64,000 bases of DNA, taken from Leptospira stimsonii. GTDB taxonomy: Bacteria; Spirochaetota; Leptospiria; Leptospirales; Leptospiraceae. The notes beneath the pieces were generated by a model. The model did not search any database. It was not told where the DNA came from and saw only the letters and a list, made by a program, of their open reading frames with translations. Numbering within the stretch: the stretch's first letter is position 1; each line of letters begins with the position of its first letter. The stretch lies in NCBI RefSeq assembly GCF_003545885.1, contig NZ_QHCT01000001.1:558001-622000 (forward strand), read 5' to 3'. The translations under genes were made by a program, and so were the position numbers. This document shows positions 1 to 11,532 of this stretch, piece by piece.

Positions 1-615
1 AGTAGCGCTCTCCGGTGTTGCGGTTAACGCGTTGGTTTCAACCAATGCGAGAAGAACCAGAATCACTCCCAAAAACGTATGGGCTTCCGAACTTGTAACG
101 TCCACGGAAACCGTTAAGTTTCTCGCCGCGCCCATGAGAAATAACATAGGAATGGACAACAAGGTGTTCGTTCTAGAAGCGAGAAGACCTCTCGCGGCTC
201 TCGGAGCTGGATTCTCTGCAGTTTCACCTTTTGCGGCCGCAATCACAACTTTTTGAGCAGGCCAAATCACAAACCAAACATTAAACCACATTAGAGAACC
301 TAAAAGACCGCCGCCAAGAATGATCGCGAGCCATTGACCGGAAGATAGAGTCGTTCCATTATAAAGAGAAATACCGATCATCGTCCAACCGCTTAAGAAC
401 GTGAACATGGCGCCCCAACGGAACCACCATAGTACTCGCGGAACCAGTTGTTGAGTCGCTTTTTTCTTCGTATCCGCATCCGTCTCAGCGAAGAAAGATC
501 CTTGTACGAAGTTAATGTACCAAAGTAGGCCGATCCAGGCAACGCCTGCGAGGAAATGTATCCACTTGAAGATGAAATACAAACCTTGATTTGTAAAAAG
601 AGCAATCTCTTCCAT
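1..615 (-). CDS. PuuD-like urate oxidase N-terminal family membrane protein (partial)
   Basis: The start codon lies at 613-615 after a GGAGG ribosome site, and the frame stays open to the left window edge (205 codons visible), so the C-terminus is missing. The protein is hydrophobic with about four membrane segments. Motifs such as WIHFLAGVAWIGLLW near the start and MWFNVWFVIWPAQK near residue 105 match the family annotated as urate hydroxylase PuuD or urate oxidase N-terminal domain; members often carry a C-terminal cytochrome c domain, which cannot be seen here. Family assignment is from motif recall. The true substrate in Leptospira is not established, and no purine catabolism genes are adjacent. 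Confidence 0.75.
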   Translation of the reverse strand, partial: MEEIALFTNQGLYFIFKWIHFLAGVAWIGLLWYINFVQGSFFAETDADTKKKATQQLVPRVLWWFRWGAMFTFLSGWTMIGISLYNGTTLSSGQWLAIILGGGLLGSLMWFNVWFVIWPAQKVVIAAAKGETAENPAPRAARGLLASRTNTLLSIPMLFLMGAARNLTVSVDVTSSEAHTFLGVILVLLALVETNALTATPESAT

Positions 616-704
616 AATACCTCCAATTCATCGATAGAATTTGATTTTTTAACGCTTAAAGAAACCAAGCGCCAGAACTAAAAATAAATCCTGGAATTTA
701 GACG

Positions 705-737
<33 letters not shown>

Positions 738-759
738 AAAGAAGAAATAAAATACACTT

Positions 760-2001
760 CTAAGAGGATGAGCCTGTGTCCGGAAATTTTTGAAGATCTT
801 CGATTAGAATTCGTTCAAGCTCTTCAAAAAAAGGAGGTGTGTCGTCCTTTTCATTCGTAGATTGAAATAGTTTAAAACGTTCTCGAAAAATTTCGGCCTC
901 CGATCGGAGTGTTACCTTCACTTTATTTCCGATACGCGTTGATTCCGATTCAAATCGATTGCCTCCGTTTCCCTCGGAACCGTGTACAAGCAATGTGAAA
1001 AAATTATCAAAATATTCTTCAATATCCCCTGGAATAAACCAGTTCACGACTCCGGGAGGAAAGATTTGCAAAAAGCGACCGCTAATTTTTTTCTCGGGAA
1101 GTTTCGAAAAATCGCCCGTTACCTTCTCGTAATTTTTGGAAGAGTAAAAACGAAGCTTATATCCTAAACTTCTAATATCGATTTTTAATCCGTACGCTTG
1201 AATGAAAAAAGAGACCCGAACATGCAACGTTTCAGGCTTAAGCCAATAGCCAGTCGGTGTATCGGGAATTTTTAGGAACGTTTTGTTCTTCTCGTTATAG
1301 AGTTCAATTCCGTTTAAAAAATCTCCAGACTTAAAAATCGTAATTCTATAAGAAACTTGATTGAGGAGCTTAAGCATTTTCTTATAAAACTCGGGGAACT
1401 TAACCCCTGTCGATTCATTCAGTTCGTACATCAGCCAAGAATAATTTTCAGAACGTCCAAGATCGCAATGCGAGACCGAACAAAGATAACGATGTGCGAT
1501 TGAAATTTTTGAAAATTTTGAAGAAAGATCGGCTTCAGAGCGAAAGAAATTTTGCAACTGATCTACGTGCGCAAAAAATTCCAAATAACTAAACGCAGGA
1601 AGAATCGATTCGGTTCTCCTTTTCATTCGATACGTTTTTTGATCCTTAAAAGAGGAGGGAAAATAATCGACGTGAATTTTATACGGAGAATTTTCCGGAA
1701 CTTTCTCCGTAGTTAAGACGGATTGAAAACCACGATCGGTTCGACGAAGATAGAAATCGATGGAAAGAATTCCTTCCTTTTCCTGTAAAAAGGATTCATC
1801 GGCTGAGGTTAGATTTCCGTAGAGAGCGTTTCTAATTCCGCCGGTTGGATATTCATTCGAAAGTGTTTTCTGATAAGAAAAGTATTCTTTCCAATAACCG
1901 GCTTGATTCGGCTTTTTTTGTACACAATTAAAAGTTAAGAATAGAACGAAGAGGCAAAGTAGAATTGGCCGATTACTTTCTTTGTTTACGAATAATTTCA
2001 T
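760..2001 (-). CDS. putative lipoprotein, unknown function
   Basis: 413 residues. The N-terminus has a basic start, a hydrophobic stretch and a spirochaetal-type lipobox ending LTFNC near residue 26, so the product is probably an exported lipoprotein. The mature part is rich in aromatic and charged residues with no domain I recognise. It is the last gene of a three-gene minus-strand group (cyclase, thioredoxin-like protein, this gene), and its start overlaps the end of the preceding gene by 29 bases, which suggests translational coupling. No function is proposed. Confidence 0.8.
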   Translation of the reverse strand: MKLFVNKESNRPILLCLFVLFLTFNCVQKKPNQAGYWKEYFSYQKTLSNEYPTGGIRNALYGNLTSADESFLQEKEGILSIDFYLRRTDRGFQSVLTTEKVPENSPYKIHVDYFPSSFKDQKTYRMKRRTESILPAFSYLEFFAHVDQLQNFFRSEADLSSKFSKISIAHRYLCSVSHCDLGRSENYSWLMYELNESTGVKFPEFYKKMLKLLNQVSYRITIFKSGDFLNGIELYNEKNKTFLKIPDTPTGYWLKPETLHVRVSFFIQAYGLKIDIRSLGYKLRFYSSKNYEKVTGDFSKLPEKKISGRFLQIFPPGVVNWFIPGDIEEYFDNFFTLLVHGSEGNGGNRFESESTRIGNKVKVTLRSEAEIFRERFKLFQSTNEKDDTPPFFEELERILIEDLQKFPDTGSSS

Positions 2002-2464
2002 ACAGTTTATCCACCGTGCTATCGTCTACCGTTTGATAATAAGATTCATAGATCAACTTCTTGTTCCCAGAAAAGATCCGTAACCAGGAAAAATTCGGTT
2101 TAATACCGGAAGATAAAACTCCTTTTTCGTCCAAAAAAACGGATTCGTAATTTTTAGAATGATTTTCATCGATATAGGAATGAACGGCCTCGGGTGCATT
2201 TCTTAAATCAAGGAAGGCGACAAATTCTACGTTATCTTTGGACTCATCGATGTGGTTTTGCATTCTCCAATAAATTTTTCTTCCGTGTTTTCTACAAAGA
2301 ACGATATCAGCGTATCCGCAACCAAGCAAAACGGAAGTCTTACCTTTCAACGCTTTCGAACTGAGTTTTTTTCCCCTCTGATCCTTAATCTGAAAATCCG
2401 GTAGATCCGAAGAAAAAATCGAAAAGGAAATCAATCCGATAAAGACTAAAATGCTCCAACGCAT
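1973..2464 (-). CDS. secreted thioredoxin-fold-like protein without CXXC
   Basis: 163 residues with a short signal peptide (residues 1-18) followed by a segment resembling the start of peroxiredoxin/TlpA-type thioredoxin folds: an LPDFQIKDQRGK opening, then a hydrophobic strand ending VLLGCGYAD. The usual CXXC redox pair is absent; only isolated cysteines near residues 49 and 57 are seen. The gene starts 9 bases after the cyclase gene and overlaps the next lipoprotein gene, so the three probably form one transcript. The fold assignment is inferred from pattern only; the activity is unknown. Confidence 0.7.
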   Translation of the reverse strand: MRWSILVFIGLISFSIFSSDLPDFQIKDQRGKKLSSKALKGKTSVLLGCGYADIVLCRKHGRKIYWRMQNHIDESKDNVEFVAFLDLRNAPEAVHSYIDENHSKNYESVFLDEKGVLSSGIKPNFSWLRIFSGNKKLIYESYYQTVDDSTVDKLYEIIRKQRK

Positions 2465-2473
2465 CCTATTTTC

Positions 2474-4714
2474 CTATTTTGCCTGATAACGAAAGATCCC
2501 ATCCCAATTTTCTTCGGGTGGTTTGGTCGAATAAAGCTTACAACGTTTCAGATAGATCTTAGAAAGAGTATCTCTTGGTTCTTCGCGATACAATTGTTTG
2601 AATATACTCGAGGCCTGAGAAAATTTACCCGCCTTGTATTCAAGCATTCCTTCATAGATTCTATCTTTCGATCTGAATTTGAATTCCCGAAGATTCTCTG
2701 AATCTCCTTCAAAAACCTCATAGATATCCGCTGATTGATTCCTTCCTTTTACAAAAACCGTATCTATCAAACGAATGCCGACATCGCTCATTCGATTGAG
2801 TTGCAAGTAGGTATGATGTGAAATTAAAATCTTACTTTGATAAAGGGAAGTAAGGGATTGAAGTCTCGCGGTAAGATTAACTGCTTCCCCTAAAACGTTC
2901 GTATCGATCTTTCTATGGTTTCCCACAGTTCCCATAATCAAAGATCCGGTATGGATTCCGATTCCGATTTCTAAATTCCATGGGGAGGAGTTCAAAAATT
3001 TTCTTTGAATTTTCCCGGATTGGATCAAAGAAATCATCCGAATCGCGGATTCAACTGCGTTATCTGCGGAATTAAAATTCTCCTTATCTGCCCGGTCATT
3101 ATAATCGGGAAACAATGCGAGAAGATCGTCCCCCACGAATTTGTCCACGAAACCTGCGGCTTGGTACACGAGTCCATCCATTTCAGAAAGATAATCATTT
3201 AAGAATTCGATCGACTGACTTGGTTGGATCGTCTTTGAAAAAGATGTAAAATCACGAATATCGGAAAACAGTACAGTCATCGATTTTTCCTTACAATCTC
3301 CGATGGAAATCGAAACGGGAGATTCCTTATCTAAGATTCGAATAAAATCGGCCGGAACGAAACGGTAGAAAGCGTCTTTCTGATTCGTAAGATCCTCATT
3401 GAGAAGTTGAATATCCTTATAAAGTCGAGTATATCTCGAGACTAAAATACGTATGATAGTAGCGATAAACAGCGAATATGCGATCTTAAAAAACGGATAT
3501 GGATGTTCTATAATTTTAAAAATGGAATCGAACAAATCCCAGACCGCAAAGACGGTACAAACGGAGAGACCGACCAATACTTTTATCGAGTCTCGTTTTT
3601 TCTGTCGAACCGCTTGAACCAAAAAGAAAAAAATGTAAAACAAGAAAAAGCTCAATGTAACCTGGCTTACTTTAAGAACGACGTGCGTCCAGGAAAACGG
3701 ACAAAACCAAATTCCTAAGAATAAAGCAAAAAGAACGGAAACGAAAGTGATCGGAATGACTCTTCTAACTTGCTTCTGATAGAAATAATCTTGGATGAAA
3801 AAATAAAAAGCCGGAAGAATCAAAATCAAAGAAGAAAATTCGATCCTATAAACAAAGGAGCTATCGATATTTGAATTTGAATTAACGAATTTTTGGAAGA
3901 TCAGGTTTGACAAAGCGAAAAAGTAAACGGAAGAGACAAAGGAAAAGATTCCGAAGTAAAGATAATAGAGATCTTGTTTTCTGGTTATGTAAAAAAGTAT
4001 ATGATAAATTCCGAAAATAAAGTAGATTCCGTAGAGGATTACTTCGAAATACTCCGACGTTGAATCATTAATCTGTTCGAAAGTGGCAAGTCGAAAACCG
4101 GTCGCGTGAGAAAAACCGAAATGATCATTCGGAACATAGGGAGTCAGATTCGATTCGCCAACGAGATACAATTGGATTATATTCCTTCCCTCTTTTAATA
4201 CGCCGGAGGGAACCGACAAAATGAGAGACTTAAGAGTTCTTCGAATTTTCGGTTCGGAAATGTCCTGTGTATCGCCGATCAAAGGGAATTCGCTTCGAAT
4301 TAATATTCCATTTAAATAAATTTCCCAATTCTCACCGATGCCCGCAAGATAAAGTGCTGACGGCATCTTTAGTAATGTAGAATCTGCATTGAGAGAAAAA
4401 TCTAACCTTGCAGTAACAGCGTGAAAGCCTGATTGTTCGGGAATATGAAAGAATGAATTAAAGTGGATCGGAAACGGAGGCAATTCCTTCCAATCTTCGT
4501 TGGAGATGGATTCTTTTTCTTTTCCTCTTCGTATCGATTGATATTTTTGTGAAGAAGGATCTTTTTTTCCATTTTTTAGATCCAGGTGATTGCCTTGGAT
4601 CACTTTCCAATCAGCGTTGGTTAAATCCAAAGTATTCGAACGAAAATCGTTGTTACAAGAAAGGAGAATAAAAATAAATAAGTAAATTATAAAACGATTG
4701 AGAATCCGGATCAT
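2474..4714 (-). CDS. membrane-anchored class III adenylate/guanylate cyclase with 7TMR-DISM sensor region
   Basis: 746 residues. A signal sequence ends in a lipobox-like LLSC (Cys20). Residues about 30-215 are an extracytoplasmic sensor-like region, 222-425 contain about seven membrane helices (7TMR-DISM type), 430-470 are a linker and 475-660 are a class III cyclase domain. Catalytic residues are present: metal-binding Asp485 and Asp529, Lys525 in the purine pocket and the Asn613/Arg617 pair. The position expected to hold the second purine-selecting residue is Asn606, so ATP versus GTP use cannot be decided. Residues 685-735 look like a TPR-type helical tail. It heads a three-gene group and probably makes cAMP or cGMP in response to an external signal. 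Confidence 0.9.
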   Translation of the reverse strand: MIRILNRFIIYLFIFILLSCNNDFRSNTLDLTNADWKVIQGNHLDLKNGKKDPSSQKYQSIRRGKEKESISNEDWKELPPFPIHFNSFFHIPEQSGFHAVTARLDFSLNADSTLLKMPSALYLAGIGENWEIYLNGILIRSEFPLIGDTQDISEPKIRRTLKSLILSVPSGVLKEGRNIIQLYLVGESNLTPYVPNDHFGFSHATGFRLATFEQINDSTSEYFEVILYGIYFIFGIYHILFYITRKQDLYYLYFGIFSFVSSVYFFALSNLIFQKFVNSNSNIDSSFVYRIEFSSLILILPAFYFFIQDYFYQKQVRRVIPITFVSVLFALFLGIWFCPFSWTHVVLKVSQVTLSFFLFYIFFFLVQAVRQKKRDSIKVLVGLSVCTVFAVWDLFDSIFKIIEHPYPFFKIAYSLFIATIIRILVSRYTRLYKDIQLLNEDLTNQKDAFYRFVPADFIRILDKESPVSISIGDCKEKSMTVLFSDIRDFTSFSKTIQPSQSIEFLNDYLSEMDGLVYQAAGFVDKFVGDDLLALFPDYNDRADKENFNSADNAVESAIRMISLIQSGKIQRKFLNSSPWNLEIGIGIHTGSLIMGTVGNHRKIDTNVLGEAVNLTARLQSLTSLYQSKILISHHTYLQLNRMSDVGIRLIDTVFVKGRNQSADIYEVFEGDSENLREFKFRSKDRIYEGMLEYKAGKFSQASSIFKQLYREEPRDTLSKIYLKRCKLYSTKPPEENWDGIFRYQAK

Positions 4715-4778
4715 GCAACCAGATTCTCTTGAGATCCAAAACCTGCGAAGGAAATTTCTTTCCTATATTAAAATTAAA

Positions 4779-5792
<1,014 letters not shown>

Positions 5793-5972
5793 TTCCGAGT
5801 CTACCTGTAAGAATCCTATCGGTTAAAATAGGTCTTTTCAACGAAAAGATTTTTGGGGAAGAAGAAGAATTTTGTTCCACGGAAATGGCCAGATTCTCCC
5901 TTTAGAAGAAGTCTGTTTTCAGAAAACTTGACCTTACCCAGGATGCAAAAACAATCGGAATCGGAGAATTGA

Positions 5973-6329
5973 ATGAAACTCAAGGTTTATGGATATAAAA
6001 ACTGTAGTACTTGCAGAAACGCTCTCAAATACCTTTCCGGTAAAAAAGTAGAATTAGAAGTTCTTCCGATACGAGAAATGCCTCCGAAGAAAAGCGAACT
6101 AAAAACTATGTTGAAATACGTCGGAAACGATTCGAAAAGACTCTTCAACACCTCCGGAGGAGATTACAAAGAATTGGGTTTGAAAGACAAGTTGGCTTCT
6201 ATGCCGATCGAAGATCAATTGGACCTTCTTTCCAAGAACGGTAACTTAGTGAAACGTCCTTTTGTTCTTGGGGAAGGTTTCGGTTTTGTAGGTTTCAAGG
6301 AAGACGAATGGAAAAAACAGTTTCGATAA
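5973..6329 (+). CDS. ArsC/Spx/MgsR-family thioredoxin-fold protein
   Basis: 118 residues, typical for the Spx/ArsC-like family. The N-terminus has the redox motif CSTC in MKLKVYGYKNCSTCRNALKYL-like context and the C-terminus has the family signature RPFVLGEG followed by VGFKEDEW. Members include arsenate reductases, the transcription modulator Spx and YffB-type proteins of unknown role. No ars genes are nearby, so arsenate reduction is not supported by context. Its stop codon directly abuts the stop of the convergent FG-GAP lipoprotein gene, with no bases between. Confidence 0.88.
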   Translation: MKLKVYGYKNCSTCRNALKYLSGKKVELEVLPIREMPPKKSELKTMLKYVGNDSKRLFNTSGGDYKELGLKDKLASMPIEDQLDLLSKNGNLVKRPFVLGEGFGFVGFKEDEWKKQFR

Positions 6330-8015
6330 TCACAAGTCAACGGAACTTCCGAAGGCCCCTGTCGCATCGGGATCGGTAAAGATCTGTGGAGCTGAAGTAT
6401 AACCACCGGCTCCATCGGAAAAATACAAATAGACCTTACCAATAAAGGCACCACCACCGATCGAATTCGGGGCACCAACGAGAAAGTCGCTAAAACCGTC
6501 TCCATTGATATCCCCCGTACTAATTACATTGCCCATGTTTCCTTGATTTACAGCCTGGGTTAAGAAATTCAAAAAAGTAGAATTAAGTCCGGAAATATTT
6601 GTATCAAATAAGAAAGTCTGAGCACTTCCTTGCCCCGGAAAAGCATTTGTGTAGGCGTATCCCCCGTTTAAAATATCGGAATATCCGTCCCCATTGATAT
6701 CGCCGGAGGCAACCGATGTTGCGGATTGCGAGCTTGAAATTCCCGTAACCGGACTATTGATTGCGTTTGTAAGAATTCCCGAATTGGATAAATAAAGATA
6801 CGTTCTGCCTGAGGAACCGGATTCTTGATAAGCTCCTAAAACTAAGTCAGCAAGACCGTCCCGATTTACGTCGGCAGTAGCCGCGGCATTTGCATACCAG
6901 GTATTTGAAATTGCACCCGGGATCGTTTGAGACTGCGCCGCGAAAGAATTCCCTAGGGAAAGATGAACAAAGAGCGCTCCGTTTTGGGCTGACCCAACCG
7001 CTCCAACCATCAAGTCCGATTTTAAATCTCCGTTGATATCGCCGAGAGCGATTGCATATCCGTAAAATTGTGTACTTCCGGCAAGTCCAGGATTGCTCAC
7101 TTGTTGAACGTAACTTACGCCTTGTCCGATCACTGCGTTGGATGTAAATGCGTAAACATTTCCTACGTTGCCCGCATCGTATGGCGACCCGACGACGATA
7201 TCGGAAAATCCGTCTCCATTGATATCCCCAGCCGCAAGATTTAAAAGTCCTGTTCCAACCGTCGTCGGGGTCAAAGGTGTGGTAGAAAGTACTCCACTGG
7301 ATCCTAAAGAAAGGAAGATCGCAAAGTTCGCGGCTGTATTGGATATAGTCGCGTCCGCATATCCATCGCCATCGATATCAGCCAGAACGACGGAATATCC
7401 AAAACCGCTCGCTCCGTTAATCGTTGTTATCGGTGAAGGATCCAATCCCTTCGCCTGACCCAGAGATAAATAGGCTCTTGCACGAGCAGAGTTTTGCGAG
7501 CCGATGAGCGCGTCCGGGTAACCATCACCATTGATATCTTTATTCAAACCTTTTTGTACGGTCGCTACCACCGGAATGGACCTTTGTCCGTTCGAGGTAA
7601 CGGAACGAATTCCTATTGAATGCAAACTCCAGTCTTTCCAAATGCCGGAACCTGGGATTGTGCCCGGAACAGCAGGCGCGGGAAGTTGAAATTTCCATTG
7701 ATTTCCGGAAATAATTGCCGGAAGAAACGGACCCGAATCTAAAGAGACTTCCACTCCAGAAACGGAAGAATCAAAATCCCCGGAAACAAAACCGGAATTC
7801 AAAAGACCCTTTGGTCCTACGCTCAAAAGGCGTGGACGAGGAGCACCGAAACTAACTCCGCAAGAATTCGCTTCGCCTCCATTAATGAAATAACTCACTA
7901 TTAAATTCTTATAAAAAAGAGATCCCTTTTCATCACAGAAATTGTTCATCGATTTCACGGCGCAGGATTCTAGAAAGATAACGATAGTAGAAATGAAAAG
8001 AAGACGGAATCTCAT
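6330..8015 (-). CDS. FG-GAP repeat lipoprotein (seven-repeat beta-propeller)
   Basis: 561 residues. A signal peptide ends in the lipobox LESC near residue 18. After a short low-complexity region there are seven tandem FG-GAP/integrin-alpha-like repeats, each centred on a calcium-loop motif of the form DxNGDGxxDxxxG: DINGDGYPD, DIDGDGYAD, DINGDGFSD, DINGDLKSD, DVNRDGLAD, DINGDGYSD and DINGDGFSD. Seven repeats would close a seven-bladed propeller, the architecture of integrin alpha heads. The product is probably surface-exposed and could bind ligands in a calcium-dependent way; the ligand is unknown. The repeat loops also give recurrent GATATC-containing DNA patterns. Confidence 0.9.
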   Translation of the reverse strand: MRFRLLFISTIVIFLESCAVKSMNNFCDEKGSLFYKNLIVSYFINGGEANSCGVSFGAPRPRLLSVGPKGLLNSGFVSGDFDSSVSGVEVSLDSGPFLPAIISGNQWKFQLPAPAVPGTIPGSGIWKDWSLHSIGIRSVTSNGQRSIPVVATVQKGLNKDINGDGYPDALIGSQNSARARAYLSLGQAKGLDPSPITTINGASGFGYSVVLADIDGDGYADATISNTAANFAIFLSLGSSGVLSTTPLTPTTVGTGLLNLAAGDINGDGFSDIVVGSPYDAGNVGNVYAFTSNAVIGQGVSYVQQVSNPGLAGSTQFYGYAIALGDINGDLKSDLMVGAVGSAQNGALFVHLSLGNSFAAQSQTIPGAISNTWYANAAATADVNRDGLADLVLGAYQESGSSGRTYLYLSNSGILTNAINSPVTGISSSQSATSVASGDINGDGYSDILNGGYAYTNAFPGQGSAQTFLFDTNISGLNSTFLNFLTQAVNQGNMGNVISTGDINGDGFSDFLVGAPNSIGGGAFIGKVYLYFSDGAGGYTSAPQIFTDPDATGAFGSSVDL

Positions 8016-8145
8016 ATCAAAGGATAGTTAATAAAATATTTACAAAAATTAAAGCGAAATCTTCTTTTAATGGACGAACTTTCATTCGGAAAATTACTCG
8101 AATTTTCCACTGGAGATTATGAGGACTGAAAAATTCTAACAAAGA

Positions 8146-8757
8146 TTATAGGAGGTCCGAACCCTTTCCTTCTCTAACAACGACCATTTGATCCCCAGTA
8201 ACATCGAGAATCGTTGAAAGCTCGACCGCGACGATTCCTCCGTCGATAATCCCTTCAACCCGAGAACCGTAAATCTCTTCCAGAGAATCCACCTCGATAA
8301 TAAACTCATCGTTCGCAAATACGGACGTTGAGGTGAGGGGGTTCGGATGAATTTTCATTAATTCCTGAAGATAGATTGCGTCCGGAATTCTTATCCCGAT
8401 TTGTTTTTCTTTCTGATTGGAAAAGGAAACTCGTGGAAGATTTTTATTCGCCCGAATGATAAACGTAAACGGACCGGGAGTTAATTTTTTCATCAATCGA
8501 AACGCTTCGTTGGGAAGATATTCGATATAATTCGAGGCTACGGAAATACTCGGGCAGAGAAGTGAAAGAGGTTGGTTTTTCGGAATATTCTTCAACTCGT
8601 ATAATTTTTCCACTCCCAATTTGGATTGGGAATCCGCGACAAGCGCGTAAACTGTGTCTGTCGGAAAAATAAAAACCTTACCTTCCAACAGATCTTCAGA
8701 AATCTGTTGGAGTTTCCTTTTTTCAGGATTGATTGGGTTGAGGGAAATAATCATCAA
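8146..8757 (-). CDS. Sua5/YciO/YrdC family protein, probable threonylcarbamoyl-AMP synthase
   Basis: 203 residues covering the YrdC fold: FPTDTVYALVADS near residue 30, the ligand loop KNIPKNQPLSLLC near 58-70, TPGPFTFI near 93-100 and a C-terminal VVREGKG. Enzymes of this family make L-threonylcarbamoyl-AMP from threonine, bicarbonate and ATP for the t6A37 modification of ANN-decoding tRNAs. The subgroup (TsaC, Sua5 or YciO) cannot be fixed here. There are two adjacent ATG codons at the start (8757 or 8754). It follows the SDR gene by 13 bases and is last of a four-gene run. Confidence 0.88.
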   Translation of the reverse strand: MMIISLNPINPEKRKLQQISEDLLEGKVFIFPTDTVYALVADSQSKLGVEKLYELKNIPKNQPLSLLCPSISVASNYIEYLPNEAFRLMKKLTPGPFTFIIRANKNLPRVSFSNQKEKQIGIRIPDAIYLQELMKIHPNPLTSTSVFANDEFIIEVDSLEEIYGSRVEGIIDGGIVAVELSTILDVTGDQMVVVREGKGSDLL

Positions 8758-8770
8758 AGATTAGACTCAA

Positions 8771-9514
<744 letters not shown>

Positions 9515-9520
9515 TTGTAT

Positions 9521-10009
9521 TTACTCCTGATTGTATTTCGGTTTCACCGGATAACAAGGTCTTATATTCTCTATCGATTCTTCGTTCGTCGCGCCTTCGG
9601 GGCCTTTTCCTCTTTCGGTATCAAAAGTCCGAATCAGTTTTCGAGAATCAATTCTAATATTCTTCCCAAAGTCCGAATTTGTATCGCGTGTTCTTTCCTT
9701 TTTCGGTTTCTTATCGGAATAGGGATCGAAAATTTCGGCACCTCTTTCATCTTTTTCAATGGTAAGGTCGTCAACCAAAACTTCTCGATTAATATAGTGA
9801 GCACCGTCGCTTTCATACGTATTATGCAAAGGGTCGCAATCAAACATATCGATTTTAGTCACAATTTTATCGCAAAAAATCAAATATTCCTTACAGAGGT
9901 ATTGGAAACTTTGTTCTTTTACTCGATCAAAACTTCCTCTCCTACAAGAAGGGAGATAAATGATAACGAATAGGATGGTTAAGAATCTAAATATGGAATT
10001 GAAGTTCAT
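9521..10009 (-). CDS. small putative lipoprotein
   Basis: 162 residues. A hydrophobic N-terminus ends in LPSC near residue 22, a plausible spirochaetal lipobox. The mature region is charged, with five further cysteines scattered through it (for example near 39, 46, 55 and 153), and has no recognised domain. It sits between a secreted helical protein gene (18 bases upstream) and the SDR gene (6 bases downstream), in the same orientation. Function unknown. Confidence 0.7.
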   Translation of the reverse strand: MNFNSIFRFLTILFVIIYLPSCRRGSFDRVKEQSFQYLCKEYLIFCDKIVTKIDMFDCDPLHNTYESDGAHYINREVLVDDLTIEKDERGAEIFDPYSDKKPKKERTRDTNSDFGKNIRIDSRKLIRTFDTERGKGPEGATNEESIENIRPCYPVKPKYNQE

Positions 10010-10027
10010 AAAAGTTAAGTTAGAATA

Positions 10028-10918
10028 TTATGGTTTTATGTTATTTTGCTTTTCAGAGGCGGGCGTAGCATTCTTGGATTCACTTTCCTTTTGAAGTTTT
10101 CCAGCCGAAATCCCGAGTTTCCATTCGTAGGATCGCAAAGTCCGAACCCTATCTTTTTTTCTTTCTTCTTCCGATTCGGAATGAAGTTTATCCTCCGCGT
10201 CGTCCCAGTAGATTAGTTCTTCCGGATTTAAATAGTCCGTATCTAAAATTCTATTCTTGGAAATTCGATCGGAAAGGGAAATCGATGAGTCTTCGTTTTT
10301 TCCTAAAAGAATTTTAATATGATAAAGTGAAATCAAAGCCTGTTTTTGGAAATGGAGCGCGGACGTTCTTTCGCCTTTTTCCAATTCGGTTACGGATGCT
10401 TTCGTCGTCTCACCGGAACGAACATAGTATTTTTCCAAAATCGGGAGGATGTTTTTATTTCTATTTTTCTGATCCAGACGAATCGATACGATCAAAGGTG
10501 CGAGTTCTTGACCGAGTTGAACCGTCTTTGTTTCGTAATCTCTTCTCAATATTTCTTCCAAAGGAACGAGCGCTTTATACACGTTTTCAAAACCGGTTGC
10601 GGCCGTTGCGTATTCAGCTCTGAGATAGGAAGTTTCTGCGTTGCCGTAGTCTAAACTCATCTTATCGAGATCTTGTTTTTTTCCAAAATTCAAAAGTGAG
10701 GTGCGAATTCCTTTTAATCCTACGAATGCTTTTTTACGAACGGATTCTAATTTTCCGGATTCGATCAGTTCTTTCTCGGAACCTATTTTTTTATTTTCTT
10801 TGACGTCTTTTGGATCGCCGATTTTTTCCTGGGAGTAAGTCGACCCGATCAATATAAAAAATAAGAATCCAACCAGAAAAGGAAGATTAAAATAAGAAGA
10901 ATTTTGATTCTCTTTCAT
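10028..10918 (-). CDS. secreted or membrane-anchored helical protein, unknown
   Basis: 296 residues from the ATG at 10916-10918; a TTG three codons earlier (10927) is an alternative. A signal peptide runs to about residue 30 (ends GSTYSQ). The remainder is predicted by eye to be mostly helical, with a heptad-like charged pattern and TPR-like spacing around YATAATGFENVYKAL. The last 30 residues are polar and low in complexity. It begins a four-gene minus-strand run (this gene, lipoprotein, SDR, Sua5-type). It diverges from maf, whose start is 60 bases away. No family recognised. Confidence 0.72.
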   Translation of the reverse strand: MKENQNSSYFNLPFLVGFLFFILIGSTYSQEKIGDPKDVKENKKIGSEKELIESGKLESVRKKAFVGLKGIRTSLLNFGKKQDLDKMSLDYGNAETSYLRAEYATAATGFENVYKALVPLEEILRRDYETKTVQLGQELAPLIVSIRLDQKNRNKNILPILEKYYVRSGETTKASVTELEKGERTSALHFQKQALISLYHIKILLGKNEDSSISLSDRISKNRILDTDYLNPEELIYWDDAEDKLHSESEEERKKDRVRTLRSYEWKLGISAGKLQKESESKNATPASEKQNNIKP

Positions 10919-10978
10919 CCATACCAATATCGACCGGAAAACGGGTGCAAAGCAAGGCTTTTCTCAAACTGTGGATGA

Positions 10979-11532
10979 ATGATCGTCCTAAGATCCAGAT
11001 CCCCTCGCCGAAAACAGGTTTTGGAATCTCTGGATCTAGATTTTCGAGTGGAACCGGAAGACATCGACGAACGCTCGTTTCAAAACGAAAGTCCATTGGA
11101 ATACCTCAAACGAATCACACTTTCGAAATTGGGAAAAAAGACCGAGAAAGAGCTACTTGTTTCCTGCGATACGATTGTAGTCCACAATCAACGGATTCTT
11201 CAAAAACCCGTCGATTTTGAAGAAGCAGTCGCCATTTTAGAAAGTTTATCCGGCAAAACTCATATCGTATATTCCGGTTTGGGAATCTACGATCGCGGTC
11301 TGGAACAATTCGCATTCGATTCCTCCAAAGTGACCTTTCGAGATTGGACAAAAGAGCAAATCATCGAATACATTGAAACATATTCACCTTTTGATAAGGC
11401 GGGAAGTTACGGAATTCAGGACACAAATGGTCCTGTCAAACGTTACGAAGGTTCGTACACAAACATCCTCGGCTTTCCGATCCGGATGTTTTTTCAGTAT
11501 CATAGAATTTGGGAAAAATATTTAAAAGGAAA

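Noticed and set aside
6450..7540. Repeated GATATC-containing DNA words that look like a direct repeat array
   Set aside because: They are the calcium-loop codons of the FG-GAP repeats; spacing and sequence vary, so it is not a CRISPR or VNTR array.
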